This document shows positions 54,388 to 63,820 of a stretch of 64,000 nt of DNA, piece after piece. This DNA is from an uncultured Collinsella sp. (GTDB lineage Bacteria; Actinomycetota; Coriobacteriia; Coriobacteriales; Coriobacteriaceae). Every line of letters begins with the position of its first letter. Position 1 is the stretch's first letter. The notes beneath the pieces are model-generated. The model saw only the letters and a program-made list of their open reading frames with translations, had not been told where the DNA came from and made no database searches. The stretch is taken from assembly GCA_938005465.1 (NCBI GenBank), contig CALLNU010000034.1, forward strand, positions 1 to 64,000, given 5' to 3'. The translations under genes and the position numbers were made by a program.

Positions 54388-54478
54388 TGGCGGAGGAGGA
54401 GGGATTCGAACCCTCGTGACCTTATACAGGCCAAACGGTTTTCGAGACCGCCGCATTCAACCACTCTGCCACCCCTCC
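54388..54478 (-). tRNA. tRNA-Ser (CGA)
   Basis: Acceptor GGAGGGG pairs with CTCCTCC, discriminator G, encoded CCA. The anticodon loop is CTCGAAA (anticodon CGA), a long variable arm is present, and the T-arm is GAGGGTTCGAATCCCTC. Its last 25 bases recur inverted at 54298-54322. Confidence 0.96.
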
Positions 54479-54489
54479 GCGTGGGGTAA

Positions 54490-54518
54490 AAACAAAGCAG
54501 GCTCGAAGGCCTGCTTTG
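54490..54518 (-). terminator. terminator between the two tRNA-Ser genes
   Basis: AAAGCAGGC/GCCTGCTTT stem followed by GTTTTT on the minus strand. Confidence 0.8.
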
Positions 54519-54526
54519 GAATTAAC

Positions 54527-54617
54527 TGGCGGAGAGTCAGGGATTTGAACCCTGGAGACGCTTTTGACGCCTACACGATTTCCAATCGTGCTCCTTCGGC
54601 CACTCGGACAACTCTCC
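54527..54617 (-). tRNA. tRNA-Ser (GGA)
   Basis: Acceptor GGAGAGT pairs with ACTCTCC, encoded CCA. The anticodon stem-loop CACGATTGGAAATCGTG gives anticodon GGA, and a long variable arm is present. First gene of the minus-strand tRNA-Ser pair. Confidence 0.96.
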
Positions 54618-54633
54618 GTTAAATGCGAAAGTT

Positions 54634-54661
54634 AGTATACACGAGGAATCGCAAGGTGCAA
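54634..54661 (-). promoter_or_regulatory. promoter of the tRNA-Ser pair
   Basis: TTGCAC (54656-54661) and TATACT (54634-54639) with a 16-base spacer on the minus strand. Confidence 0.7.
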
Positions 54662-55121
54662 GCCGAAAACTTAGCATTTTTTAAAACGCTTGGCCGCACT
54701 TGGCGTTGCAGTGGGGTTTGAGGTGCCAAAAAACGGCTTCCGACCAGCCTGGTTGATCAACTCAATTGTTCAAAAAGGGTATTCATAAGCGACTTGGCAA
54801 TGAATTTAAAAATCTTTGGTTGGTGCTGTGGGCCACTGGTATGCATTTTGCGACCACAGCCTTGTGCCCGTTGACCTGCGGCTTGGCTCAGCTTGTCCCC
54901 GCGGCGCCGTATCTTGTCCACAAATCCGTCAAGCATTTGGTCGGCATTTGGTTGGAATGCGCATGAAACACCGTGCGAGTATGGGCATATGTGGAGGTCA
55001 TGAGGTTGTAGCTGCATATTCTTGCAGCCTAGGAGGTTGAAAGATATTATTACCAAGTCTTTTCCTGCTTCAGGCGCACCTTCACGACCTGAAGCCACAT
55101 TTGCCCAGAGGAGGTGACAAT
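54662..55121. other. long leader upstream of rpsF
   Basis: About 460 bases between the tRNA-Ser promoter and rpsF, longer than needed for a promoter. Small frames inside lack ribosome sites. Autogenous S6:S18 leader structures are known upstream of rpsF in other bacteria; I see CCG-containing short stems but cannot confirm a match. GAGGAGG lies seven bases before the rpsF ATG. Confidence 0.35.
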
Positions 55122-55415
55122 ATGAAGGCTTATGAACTGCTGTTCTTTGTTGACCCGTCGCTCGACCCCGAGACTCGTCTCGCTGTCATGAAGCGTATCG
55201 ATACCACGATCGCTGAGGGCGCTGGCAAGGTCGACTCCGTTGACGAGTGGGGCAAGCGCAAGCTCGCCTACGAGATCAACGACCTCACCGATGGTGACTA
55301 CACCCTCATCAACTTCCACGCAGATCCTACCCAGATCGCCGAGCTTGATCGCGTCCTGCGCATCACCGACGCTGTGGTCCGCCACATGATCGTCCGTCGC
55401 GACGACCAGGAGTAA
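55122..55415 (+). CDS. rpsF: 30S ribosomal protein S6
   Basis: 97 residues beginning MKAYELLFFVDPSLDPE, with WGKRKLAYEINDLTDGDYTLINFHADP and HMIVRRDD at the end, typical S6. Starts at 55122 where GAGGAGG is close; the longer frame adds seven residues. First gene of rpsF-ssb-rpsR-rplI. Confidence 0.96.
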   Translation: MKAYELLFFVDPSLDPETRLAVMKRIDTTIAEGAGKVDSVDEWGKRKLAYEINDLTDGDYTLINFHADPTQIAELDRVLRITDAVVRHMIVRRDDQE

Positions 55416-55463
55416 GACTGTCGTTTTGGACTGGGCTTGTGCCCCAAGAGGAAGTAGTGAGTT

Positions 55464-55916
55464 ATGAGCATCAATCGAGTGAACATCACCGGTAACCTCA
55501 CCCGCGATCCCGAGCTGCGCGCCACCGCCGGCGGAACCCAGGTTCTGTCCTTTGGCGTCGCCGTGAACGATCGTCGCCGCAACGCGCAGACTGGCGAGTG
55601 GGAGGACTATCCCAACTTTGTCGACTGCACCATGTTCGGCACCCGCGCCGAGGCCGTGAGCCGTTTCCTGGCAAAGGGAAACAAGGTCGCGATCGAGGGC
55701 AAGCTGCGCTACAGCTCTTGGGAGCGCGACGGCCAGCGCCGGAGCAAGCTTGAGGTCATCGTCGATGAGATCGAGTTTATGAGCTCCCGTGGTGGCCAGG
55801 GTGGCTACGACCAGGGCGGTTACGCCCCCGCAGCTCCCGCGCCCGCAGCACGTCCTGCCGCACCGGTGGCCACGCCGCCCGCGGTCGACGTCTACGATGA
55901 GGACATCCCGTTCTAA
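55464..55916 (+). CDS. ssb: single-stranded DNA-binding protein
   Basis: 150 residues. OB-fold (INRVNITGNLTRDPELR, FGVAVNDRRRNAQTGEWEDYPNFVDCTMFG, KVAIEGKLRYSSWE), a Gly/Ala/Pro-rich linker and the acidic tip DEDIPF that recruits partner proteins. Lies between rpsF and rpsR as usual. Confidence 0.96.
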   Translation: MSINRVNITGNLTRDPELRATAGGTQVLSFGVAVNDRRRNAQTGEWEDYPNFVDCTMFGTRAEAVSRFLAKGNKVAIEGKLRYSSWERDGQRRSKLEVIVDEIEFMSSRGGQGGYDQGGYAPAAPAPAARPAAPVATPPAVDVYDEDIPF

Positions 55917-55988
55917 GGGTTGTTCACCTATTTTTGAGTGAGAGGCGGCTTCGGTTCGCCGAAGTTGCCAAACGAAAGGTATTTTGAC

Positions 55989-56255
55989 ATGGCTAATGAT
56001 TTTTCTGCACGTCAGCCGCGTCGTAAGTACTGCCAGTTCTGCAAGGAGAACACTGAGTTCATCGACTATAAGGACACTCAGCTTCTCCGTAAGTACATGA
56101 CCGACCGTGGCAAGATCAAGCCCCGTCGCGTCACTGGCGCTTGCACGCAGCATCAGCATGACATCGCCAACGCCATCAAGCGCGCCCGCGAGATGGCTCT
56201 CCTGCCGTACACCGTCCCCGTGGTTTCCTCTCGTGGCAACCGCGACCGCGGCTAA
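55989..56255 (+). CDS. rpsR: 30S ribosomal protein S18
   Basis: 88 residues: RKYCQFCKENTEFIDYKDTQLLRKYMTDRGKIKPRRVTGACTQHQHDIANAIKRAREMALLPY, a full S18. The CxxC plus CxxHQ pattern is that of a zinc-binding S18. ATG at 55989; upstream frame not needed. Confidence 0.96.
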   Translation: MANDFSARQPRRKYCQFCKENTEFIDYKDTQLLRKYMTDRGKIKPRRVTGACTQHQHDIANAIKRAREMALLPYTVPVVSSRGNRDRG

Positions 56256-56270
56256 GAAGGGAGACGCATC

Positions 56271-56810
56271 ATGAAGGTTATTCTTCTCGATGAGATCAAG
56301 GGCAAGGGCGGCGAGGGTGACGTCGTAGAGGTCGCTCAGGGTTACGCTGAGAACTTCCTGTTCCCCAAGAAGCTCGCTGTTGCCGCCACCAAGGGCAACC
56401 TCAAGCAGCTTGACGAGCGTCGCAACAACATCGCCAAGCGCGAGGCCGTCCGTCTGGCTACCGCCAATGAGACCAAGGCTGCCTTCGAGGGCAAGACGGT
56501 CACCGTTGACGTCAAGGTCGGCGACGAGGGCATCCTCTTTGGCTCCGTTACCGCCGCTATGATCGCTGACGCCATCAAGGCTCAGCTCAGTATGGACATC
56601 GACCGCAAGCGCGTCGAGCTCGGTAAGCCCATCAAGGTTGCCGGTGCCCACACCGTTGCCATCTCGCTGTACCGCGAGATCAAGGCCGAGGTTGTCGTTC
56701 TCGTCGGCGTTACCGCCGAGGAGCTCGCTGCCGAGGCTGAGGTCGAGGAGGCCGCTGAGGTCGCCGAGGCCGAGACCGCCGAGGTCGAGACTGAGGCTGC
56801 TGCTGAGTAG
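56271..56810 (+). CDS. rplI: 50S ribosomal protein L9
   Basis: 179 residues. The N-terminal domain MKVILLDEIKGKGGEGDVVEVAQGYAENFLFPKKLAVAAT is typical, followed by the long helix and C-terminal domain. An acidic, Ala/Glu-rich tail of about 30 residues (EEAAEVAEAETAEVETEAAAE) extends the usual ~150-residue length. Confidence 0.95.
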   Translation: MKVILLDEIKGKGGEGDVVEVAQGYAENFLFPKKLAVAATKGNLKQLDERRNNIAKREAVRLATANETKAAFEGKTVTVDVKVGDEGILFGSVTAAMIADAIKAQLSMDIDRKRVELGKPIKVAGAHTVAISLYREIKAEVVVLVGVTAEELAAEAEVEEAAEVAEAETAEVETEAAAE

Positions 56811-56842
56811 CATTTGCTGCAACGCAACAATCTTGTTCTAAG

Positions 56843-56880
56843 AAGGGCGCTCTGGGAAACCAGGGCGCCCTTTTGTTTTT
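56843..56880 (+). terminator. terminator of the rpsF operon
   Basis: Stem AAGGGCGC-CTGG/CCAG-GCGCCCTT with TTTTGTTTTTT after it. Confidence 0.9.
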
Positions 56881-57034
56881 TGCGCTGAGTGAGTGTCATG
56901 GTGGACGTTGCATCGAAGTCCTATATACAGGACCGTTCATCCGTTTGGTTCGGTGATGATTGGCGGCGCGCGGCGCGTTTTGGGGCCGTGGCTGATACTA
57001 TGGATGCTCGCAAGCGATATGAATGAGGATGCTC

Positions 57035-58426
57035 ATGGCATATGACGATAGGGAGACCGGGCTGACGGTCGAGGACCGCGGCTCAAAGGTGGGTCTTCCC
57101 CAAAACCAAGATGCAGAGGCCAATGTACTGGCCGCTATGCTGCTATCGCCCGAGGTGGTCGAAGAAGCCCAGGTCGAGCTGCAGCCCGATGACTTCTACC
57201 GGCCCATTCATAAGACCATCTATACCGCGATGGTCGATATGTACAACAGCCGCATTCCCATCGACTCCATCTCGCTGATCGATTACCTACGAAGCATCAA
57301 CAAGCTCGATGCCGTGGGCGGCGAAGCGTACATTTTGGAGTTGATGGGTCAGACCCTGTCACTCGTCAACTGGCAGCACCATGCCGCCATCGTTCGCCGC
57401 GATTCGATGCTGCGTGAGCTGATCGGCGCCACCAACGAGATCAACGCGCTGGCATATAACGCCCCCACCGACACCAAAGAGGTTGTCGAGCTGGCCGAGA
57501 GCAAGCTGCTCAAGGTTACGGCGCGCGAGGTCAAGTCGAGCTACAAGACGCTGACCGAGTTTATGGTCGAGGCCTATAACGAGGCCGAGGAAGTGTGCCA
57601 GGTCGGTGGTCAGGCGGCGGGCGTGCCCACGGGCTTTCCGTCACTCGACCGTATGCTCATGGGCTTCCGCGAGGGCCAGCTCATCATTATCGGCGCCCGT
57701 CCTGCTGTAGGTAAGACGTCGTTCGCTCTGAACCTGGCGCTCAACGCCGCCGCTGCTGGCTATACCGTCGGCTTCTTCTCGCTGGAGATGTCGGGCAAGG
57801 AAATTGCCCAGCGTCTGATTTGTGCCTACGCCATGATCTCGATCAGTGACTTCCGCATGGGCCGCATTAGCCCCGAGCAGTGGGCCAATATCAACGAGGC
57901 CACGCAGACCTTGTCCAAGCTCGATATTCTGATTGACGATACGCCCGGCACCACAGTGACCGAGATTCGCGCCAAGAGCCGCCGTATGCTCCATAACAAG
58001 GAGAAGGCAATCATCATCCTGGACTACCTGCAGCTGGTGAGTCCTCCGCCGGGACGCCGCTCCGAGAGCCGTACCGTCGAGGTTTCGGAGATGTCGCGTG
58101 GTCTGAAGATCATGGCCAAGGAGCTCAAGATCCCGCTCATCGCGCTGTCGCAGCTCTCGCGTCAGGTCGAATCCCGTACCGGCAAGCGCCCGCAGCTTTC
58201 CGACCTTCGTGAATCGGGCTCCATCGAGCAAGACGCCGATATCGTTATGTTCTTGGACCGCTCCGCCGACGAGGCCGAGGCCTCGCGCGACGATCGACCC
58301 GACGAGGGCGTTACGCGTATCGTCGTGGCCAAGAACCGTTCGGGCCCGATCGGCGACGTCGACCTGATGTTCCTGCCGGCATCCACCAAGTTCTATGAGC
58401 TTGATGGGGCACATGCCGAGGAGTAG
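57035..58426 (+). CDS. dnaB: replicative DNA helicase
   Basis: 463 residues. N-terminal DnaB domain (PQNQDAEANVLAAMLL, YRPIHKTIYTAMVDMY), linker, and RecA-like ATPase with Walker A GARPAVGKTSFALN and MSRGLKIMAKELKIPLIALSQLSRQVESR. No intein. ATG at 57035 after GAGG. The DciA-like protein at 41350 is its probable loader. Confidence 0.96.
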   Translation: MAYDDRETGLTVEDRGSKVGLPQNQDAEANVLAAMLLSPEVVEEAQVELQPDDFYRPIHKTIYTAMVDMYNSRIPIDSISLIDYLRSINKLDAVGGEAYILELMGQTLSLVNWQHHAAIVRRDSMLRELIGATNEINALAYNAPTDTKEVVELAESKLLKVTAREVKSSYKTLTEFMVEAYNEAEEVCQVGGQAAGVPTGFPSLDRMLMGFREGQLIIIGARPAVGKTSFALNLALNAAAAGYTVGFFSLEMSGKEIAQRLICAYAMISISDFRMGRISPEQWANINEATQTLSKLDILIDDTPGTTVTEIRAKSRRMLHNKEKAIIILDYLQLVSPPPGRRSESRTVEVSEMSRGLKIMAKELKIPLIALSQLSRQVESRTGKRPQLSDLRESGSIEQDADIVMFLDRSADEAEASRDDRPDEGVTRIVVAKNRSGPIGDVDLMFLPASTKFYELDGAHAEE

Positions 58427-58519
58427 GACAGGCGCCCGTTGCACGGGTATACTGGGAATGTTTTGTGCTTCTGCGTGCCGGCGTGGCGCGTAGACAGTCC
58501 ATGAATGTAAGGAGTAAAC

Positions 58520-59806
58520 ATGCCGTCAACCGTTTTGGTCGGTGCCCAGTGGGGCGATGAGGGCAAGGGTAAGATTTGCGATCTGGTCGCCGGCGACTTC
58601 GATGCCGTCGTGCGCTACTCGGGCGGCAACAACGCCGGTCACACCATCGTCGTCAACGGCAAGAAGTACGGCCTGCACCAGGTGCCCTCCGGCATCATGT
58701 ATTCCGACCACGTGTCGGTGATCGGTAACGGCTGCGTCGTCAACCCCAAGGTTGTTCTTGAGGAGATCGACATGTTCGAGGCCGACGGCATCACCACCAA
58801 GAACCTCAAGATTAGCGGAAACGCGCATGTCATCATGCCGTACCACATTGATCTGGATGGCGCCTTTGAGCAGAAGCTCGGCAAGAAGAACATCGGTACC
58901 ACCAAGCGCGGTATCGGTCCGTGCTATCAGGACAAGATGGCCCGCATTGGTCTGCGCATGCAGGACATGCTGGACGAGACGCTGTTCCGCGACAAGCTGG
59001 AGACCGCTCTCGCCCGCGTGAACCCCGAGCTCGAACTCATCTACAATCTGCCCACCTACACCGTGGACCAGATTTGCGACGAGTACCTGCCGATGGCCGA
59101 GCGCCTGCGTCCCTACATCACCGAGACGAGCCTGCTGCTCAACAACATGATTGACGAGGGCAAGGACCTGCTGTTTGAGGGCGCCCAGGCGACGCTGCTC
59201 GACATCGACCACGGTACCTATCCGTACGTGACGTCTTCCAACTGCACCGCCGGCGGCGCCATCACCGGCTCCGGCGTCGGTATGAAGAACGTCGACCGCG
59301 TACTGGGCGTCATGAAGGCCTATATCACCCGCGTCGGTTCGGGCCCCATGCCCACCGAGCTTTCCTATGAGTCCGAGGCCGGTCACACGCTGACCGAGGA
59401 GGGCTACGAGTACGGCGTGACCACCGGTCGCCGTCGTCGCTGCGGCTGGTTCGACGGCCCCATCGCCAACTACGCCTCGCGCGTCAACGGCCTCACCGAT
59501 ATCGCCATGACCAAGCTCGACGTGCTTTCGGCTTTCGACACCATCAAGGTGTGCGTGGCCTACGACGTCGATGGTGAGCGCTATACCAGCGTGCCCGAGC
59601 ATCAGGTTCGCTTTGAGCACGCCAAGCCCATCTACGAGGAGCTTCCTGGCTGGAAGTGCGATATCACCGGCTGCCGCAGCTTTGAGGAGCTGCCGCAGGA
59701 GGCTCAGGACTACGTGGCGTTTATCGAGGATCTGGCACACACCCGCGTGACGTTCGTTGGCGTTGGCGCTGGTCGCGAGCAGATCATCAACCGATTCTGG
59801 AAGTAA
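58520..59806 (+). CDS. purA: adenylosuccinate synthetase
   Basis: 428 residues. First step from IMP to AMP, GTP-dependent. GAQWGDEGKGKICDLVA with the catalytic Asp, NNAGHTIV with the catalytic His, and TTGRRRRCGWFD. AAGGAG lies six bases before the ATG. Its substrate-product partner purB is at 14 kb. Confidence 0.97.
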   Translation: MPSTVLVGAQWGDEGKGKICDLVAGDFDAVVRYSGGNNAGHTIVVNGKKYGLHQVPSGIMYSDHVSVIGNGCVVNPKVVLEEIDMFEADGITTKNLKISGNAHVIMPYHIDLDGAFEQKLGKKNIGTTKRGIGPCYQDKMARIGLRMQDMLDETLFRDKLETALARVNPELELIYNLPTYTVDQICDEYLPMAERLRPYITETSLLLNNMIDEGKDLLFEGAQATLLDIDHGTYPYVTSSNCTAGGAITGSGVGMKNVDRVLGVMKAYITRVGSGPMPTELSYESEAGHTLTEEGYEYGVTTGRRRRCGWFDGPIANYASRVNGLTDIAMTKLDVLSAFDTIKVCVAYDVDGERYTSVPEHQVRFEHAKPIYEELPGWKCDITGCRSFEELPQEAQDYVAFIEDLAHTRVTFVGVGAGREQIINRFWK

Positions 59807-59828
59807 TCGGGACTATTTGGTTATTGCG

Positions 59829-59873
59829 ATATACCCCTTTGCAGCCCGGACGGGCGGCCGAGGGGTATATTTG
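59829..59873 (+). terminator. terminator-like hairpin of purA
   Basis: ATATACCCCT/AGGGGTATAT 10-bp stem with an inner GC stem; a short TTGC follows. It lies between purA and purD. Confidence 0.65.
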
Positions 59874-59924
59874 CTTGCAAAGGGCTCGCGCGGAGCGGGC
59901 CGTTCATCCATAGAGGAGGCACCC

Positions 59925-61229
59925 TTGAAGGCGGACACTCAAACCATCGACATCCTGTTGTTGGGCAGCGGCGGCCGTGAGCATGCTTTGGCAGCTAAGC
60001 TCGCAGCATCACCGCGCGCCGGCAAGCTCTACATCGCGCCGGGTAACGGCGGCACCGCGAGCTGCGGCGAGAACGTTGTTCTCGACGACTGCGATCCTGC
60101 GGCCGTGGCGGCGTTTGCGCAGAGCCACGGATGCGGACTCGTGGTAATTGGCCCCGAGGCTCCGCTCGTGGCGGGCGTGGCCGACGCCGTGCGCGCGGCG
60201 GGTATTCCCTGCTTTGGCCCGGGTGCCGAGGGCGCCCAGATGGAGGGCTCCAAGCTGTTCTCCAAGCAGCTCATGGAGCGTGCGGGCATTCCGACGGCAG
60301 CCTATGGTTCGTTTACCGACGAGGCTTCGGCTCTCGCCTACGTGCGCGAGCAGGGCGCCCCGCTGGTCGTGAAGGCCGACGGCCTTGCCGCGGGCAAGGG
60401 CGTTATCGTGGCGACCGAACTTGAGCAGGCCGAGGAGGCCGTGCGCGAGTGCTTTGGCGGCACCTTTGGCGATGCCGGCAATACCGTGGTCATCGAGGAG
60501 ATGCTCGTTGGTCCCGAGTGCTCGCTGCTGGCCTTTACCGACGGCAAGACCGTGCGTCCCATGGCCACCTCGCAGGACCACAAGCGTGCGCTCGAGGGCG
60601 ACAAGGGCCCCAACACCGGTGGCATGGGCGTCTACAGCCCGGTGCCCATCGTGACCGATGAGGAGCACGCCACCATGGTGAAGGTCATGGAGCAGACCGT
60701 GGCCGAGCTCGCTGCCGAGGGTATCGACTACCGCGGCTGCCTGTACGGCGGCTTTATGCTCACGCCTGCCGGCCCCAAGGTGCTGGAGTTCAATGCCCGC
60801 TTTGGCGACCCCGAGACGCAGGTCGTTCTGCCGCGCCTTAAGAACGACCTGGTCGAGGTCATGTTGGCTTGTGCCAACTGCGAGCTCGACCAGATTGAAC
60901 TCGACTGGCGTGACGAGTGGGCCGTGGCCGTTGTCCTGACGAGTGCGGGTTATCCCGGCAGCTACGAGAAAGGCAAGGTCATTACCGGTATCGCCGATGC
61001 CGAGGCCATGGAGAACGTGACCGTGTACCACGCGGGCACTGCCGTGGTGGACGGCCAGCTCGTGACCAATGGTGGCCGCGTGCTTGCCGTGACCGCTCTG
61101 GGCGACACGTTCGAGAACGCTCGCAACCTTGCCTACGAGGCCTGCGAGAAGATTGATTTTGAGGGCAAGACCCTGCGTCACGATATCGGCCTGCGCGCGC
61201 TGCGCGGCCGCGACGCCTGGGATGCCTAA
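59925..61229 (+). CDS. purD: phosphoribosylamine--glycine ligase
   Basis: 434 residues. Makes GAR in purine synthesis. ATP-grasp enzyme: LLLGSGGREHALAAKL, VVIGPEAPLVAGVAD, VKADGLAAGKGVIVA, TGGMGVYSPVPI, LEFNARFGDPETQ. The start is a TTG (59925) with GAGGAGG five bases upstream. The longer frame beginning at 59757 overlaps purA and has no homology in its first 56 residues. Confidence 0.94.
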   Translation: MKADTQTIDILLLGSGGREHALAAKLAASPRAGKLYIAPGNGGTASCGENVVLDDCDPAAVAAFAQSHGCGLVVIGPEAPLVAGVADAVRAAGIPCFGPGAEGAQMEGSKLFSKQLMERAGIPTAAYGSFTDEASALAYVREQGAPLVVKADGLAAGKGVIVATELEQAEEAVRECFGGTFGDAGNTVVIEEMLVGPECSLLAFTDGKTVRPMATSQDHKRALEGDKGPNTGGMGVYSPVPIVTDEEHATMVKVMEQTVAELAAEGIDYRGCLYGGFMLTPAGPKVLEFNARFGDPETQVVLPRLKNDLVEVMLACANCELDQIELDWRDEWAVAVVLTSAGYPGSYEKGKVITGIADAEAMENVTVYHAGTAVVDGQLVTNGGRVLAVTALGDTFENARNLAYEACEKIDFEGKTLRHDIGLRALRGRDAWDA

Positions 61230-61250
61230 AATCCGAGAGGAATGAGACGG

Positions 61251-61946
61251 ATGGACGAGAAGAACGAAGAGCTCGTGGACGCGCAGATCGTCGAAGAGGA
61301 CAGCCGCATGTATGGGCACGCCGAGGGCGAGCCTGGTGGCGAGGTCGCTGACGAGCCGGCGCTGGTGCTGGGCGACGACGACCCGCACGATGCCGAGCTG
61401 CACGAGAAGATTCTTTCGGAGGAGTGCGCCTGGAAGGGCAAGATCCTCGACGTCCACCGTCTTGAGGTTGAGCTGCCCAACGGTCACCGCAGCGCCCGCG
61501 ATATCGTTCGCCATCCGGGTGCGGCGGCCGTTGTGGCACTGACCGAGAGCGGCAAGATCGTACTGGTGCGTCAGTACCGCACCGCCATCGACCGCGTGAC
61601 GGTCGAGATTCCTGCCGGCAAGCTCGACCCGGGCGAGGACCCGCTCGATTGCGCCAAGCGCGAACTGCATGAGGAGACGGGCTTTAGGGCTGGTCGTATT
61701 CGCTTTTTGACGTCGATTGTCACGTCCTGCGGTTTTTGCGATGAGATCATCCACATCTACTTGGCTACCAAGCTCGAGTTTGATGCGCCCAACCCCGATG
61801 ATGACGAGTTTGTCAACGTGGACCTGGTGCCGCTGCACGAGCTGATCGACGCCGTGCTCGACGGCAAGATCGAAGACGCCAAGACCGTCGTAGGCGCGCT
61901 TGCCTGCGACAGCATCGCGCACCGCCTTGGGGGCACGGAGCTTTAA
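61251..61946 (+). CDS. NUDIX hydrolase, ADP-ribose pyrophosphatase type
   Basis: 231 residues. An acidic N-terminal extension of about 55 residues is followed by an ADPRase-like NUDIX domain. The NUDIX box GKLDPGEDPLDCAKRELHEETGF is complete (G-x5-E-x7-RE-x2-EE). VRQYRTAIDRVTVEIPAGKLD is typical of ADP-ribose pyrophosphatases. Two ATG codons (61242, 61251) are possible; GAGAGG lies at better spacing from the second. It follows purD by 21 bases. Confidence 0.9.
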   Translation: MDEKNEELVDAQIVEEDSRMYGHAEGEPGGEVADEPALVLGDDDPHDAELHEKILSEECAWKGKILDVHRLEVELPNGHRSARDIVRHPGAAAVVALTESGKIVLVRQYRTAIDRVTVEIPAGKLDPGEDPLDCAKRELHEETGFRAGRIRFLTSIVTSCGFCDEIIHIYLATKLEFDAPNPDDDEFVNVDLVPLHELIDAVLDGKIEDAKTVVGALACDSIAHRLGGTEL

Positions 61947-61958
61947 CGAGTGGGGATA

Positions 61959-61997
61959 GCCCTGGGACAAGTGCTACTGATTGCTTTGTCCCAGGGC
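61959..61997 (+). terminator. hairpin after the NUDIX gene
   Basis: GCCCTGGGACAA/TTGTCCCAGGGC, 12-bp perfect stem with a 15-base loop; only a short T run. It probably ends the purD-NUDIX transcript. Confidence 0.65.
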
Positions 61998-62028
61998 CTT
62001 ACGTTGCTGATATTTCTTTGAGGATCAC

Positions 62029-63801
62029 ATGCTGAAGAGGTTTCTTTCGTATTACGAGCCCCAGATGGGGCTTTTTGTTGCTGATACTGTTTGTGCTCTG
62101 GTGCTTGCCGCCATTGACCTTGCTTTTCCTATTATTCTGCGCAATTTGACCGGTGGGCTATTTACCCAGGGTCAGGCTGCCATTATGCAGGCGCTCGGCA
62201 TGATCGCGGTGGGCTTGGTGCTGATGTATGCCGTCCGCTGCGCCTGCCGCTATTTTGTGAGCTATTGGGGTCACGTGATGGGCGCGCGTATGGAGTCCAA
62301 AATGCGCGAGGACCTGTTCGACCAGTATGAGCGGTTTAGCTTTGCGTACTTCGACCGCAACAGCTCGGGCGACATGATGAGCCGCGTGGTCAACGACCTG
62401 TTCGATATCTGCGAGGCGGCGCACCACGTGCCCGAGTGGATCATCATCTGCGGCATCGAGATTATCGGCTCGTTTGTGATCCTCTTTACCATCGCCCCGG
62501 TGCTGGCGCTCGCCATGGCCGTGGTGACGGCGGCGTTTGCGGTCATAATGTTTTGGCAGAACATGCGCATGCGCGAGGTCTTTAGCGACAACCGCAAAAA
62601 GATCAGCGGCATCAATGCGCAGCTGCAGGATTCGCTGGCGGGCATGCGTGTGGTCAAGAGCTTTGCCAATGAGGAGACCGAACGCTTCAAGTTCCGCGCC
62701 TCAAACAATCGCTATCTTTCGTCCAAGGAGAACATGTATCACGCCATGGGCGTCTATACCGCGACGTATGGCCTGCTCTCGGGTGTGCTCTATGTGATCG
62801 TGGTGCTGCTGGGCGGCTGGCTCGTTGCCCAGGGGCAGCTGCAGGCGGTCGATATGGCAACCTTCGCTCTCTACATTTCGCTGTTCTGCACGCCGCTCGA
62901 GACACTCGTCAATTCGGCCGAAACGTATCAGAAGGCTATCGCCGGCTTTAAACGTATGGACGAGGTGCTCTCGACCGCGCCGGATATCCAGGACAAGCCG
63001 GGCGCTACGGATCTGCAGGTGACTGCCGGCGCCGTGGAGTATCACGACGTGTGCTTTAACTACGAGGATGTCGAGCTGGGCGAGGGCTATGCCGACGAGC
63101 GTCCCGTTATCGACCATATGAATCTGTCCATCAAGCCCGGGCAGACCATCGCGCTGGTTGGCCCTTCGGGCGGTGGCAAGTCCACGACCTGTTCGCTGCT
63201 GCCGCGCTTTTATGACGTGGCTGCCGGATCCATTAGCATCGACGGCCAGGACGTGCGCGATGTGACGCAGCAGAGCCTGCGCCGCGCCATCGGCCTGGTG
63301 CAGCAGGATGTCTATCTATTTGACGGTACGATTGGCGAGAACATCGCCTACGGCAAGCCGGGCGCCACGGCAGAAGAGATCGCCGAGGCCGCCCGTCGCG
63401 CCAACATCGATGCCTTTATCGAGTCGCTTCCGCAGGGCTACGACACCGTGGTGGGCGAGCGCGGCAGCCGTCTTTCGGGCGGACAGAAGCAGCGCGTTGC
63501 CATCGCGCGCGTGTTTCTCAAGAACCCCAAGATCCTGATTTTGGACGAGGCGACGAGTGCTTTGGATAACGAGAGCGAGGAGGCGGTGCAGGAGTCACTC
63601 GAAGAGCTGGCACGCGGCCGCACCACGATTATTATCGCCCACCGTCTTTCGACCATTAAGCATGCCGATGAGATTGCGACCGTTGAGCATGGTCGCGTTG
63701 TGGAGCGTGGCACGCACGAGGAGCTTCTCGCCCGTGGCGGCACCTATGCCCGTTACTATCGAATGCAGTTCGAAGGTGCGCGTGCGCACGAGCTCGACTG
63801 A
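62029..63801 (+). CDS. ABC transporter, permease-ATPase fusion (exporter type)
   Basis: 590 residues. Six hydrophobic segments in the first ~310 residues (type IV exporter fold), then an ATPase with Walker A GPSGGGKSTT, Q-loop VQQDVYLFDG, signature LSGGQKQRVAIARV, Walker B ILILDEATSALD and H-loop IIAHRLSTI. Half-transporter; it should dimerise. The substrate is not apparent (lipid, peptide or drug possible). The next gene starts 20 bases later. Confidence 0.93.
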   Translation: MLKRFLSYYEPQMGLFVADTVCALVLAAIDLAFPIILRNLTGGLFTQGQAAIMQALGMIAVGLVLMYAVRCACRYFVSYWGHVMGARMESKMREDLFDQYERFSFAYFDRNSSGDMMSRVVNDLFDICEAAHHVPEWIIICGIEIIGSFVILFTIAPVLALAMAVVTAAFAVIMFWQNMRMREVFSDNRKKISGINAQLQDSLAGMRVVKSFANEETERFKFRASNNRYLSSKENMYHAMGVYTATYGLLSGVLYVIVVLLGGWLVAQGQLQAVDMATFALYISLFCTPLETLVNSAETYQKAIAGFKRMDEVLSTAPDIQDKPGATDLQVTAGAVEYHDVCFNYEDVELGEGYADERPVIDHMNLSIKPGQTIALVGPSGGGKSTTCSLLPRFYDVAAGSISIDGQDVRDVTQQSLRRAIGLVQQDVYLFDGTIGENIAYGKPGATAEEIAEAARRANIDAFIESLPQGYDTVVGERGSRLSGGQKQRVAIARVFLKNPKILILDEATSALDNESEEAVQESLEELARGRTTIIIAHRLSTIKHADEIATVEHGRVVERGTHEELLARGGTYARYYRMQFEGARAHELD

Positions 63802-63820
63802 TTGATATGACAGGAAGTTT

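Noticed and set aside
54766..54966. 66-codon frame upstream of rpsF
   Set aside because: No ribosome binding site, no recognisable family, and the region behaves as a leader.
60009..61970. 653-codon open frame on the minus strand
   Set aside because: Antisense to purD and the NUDIX gene.
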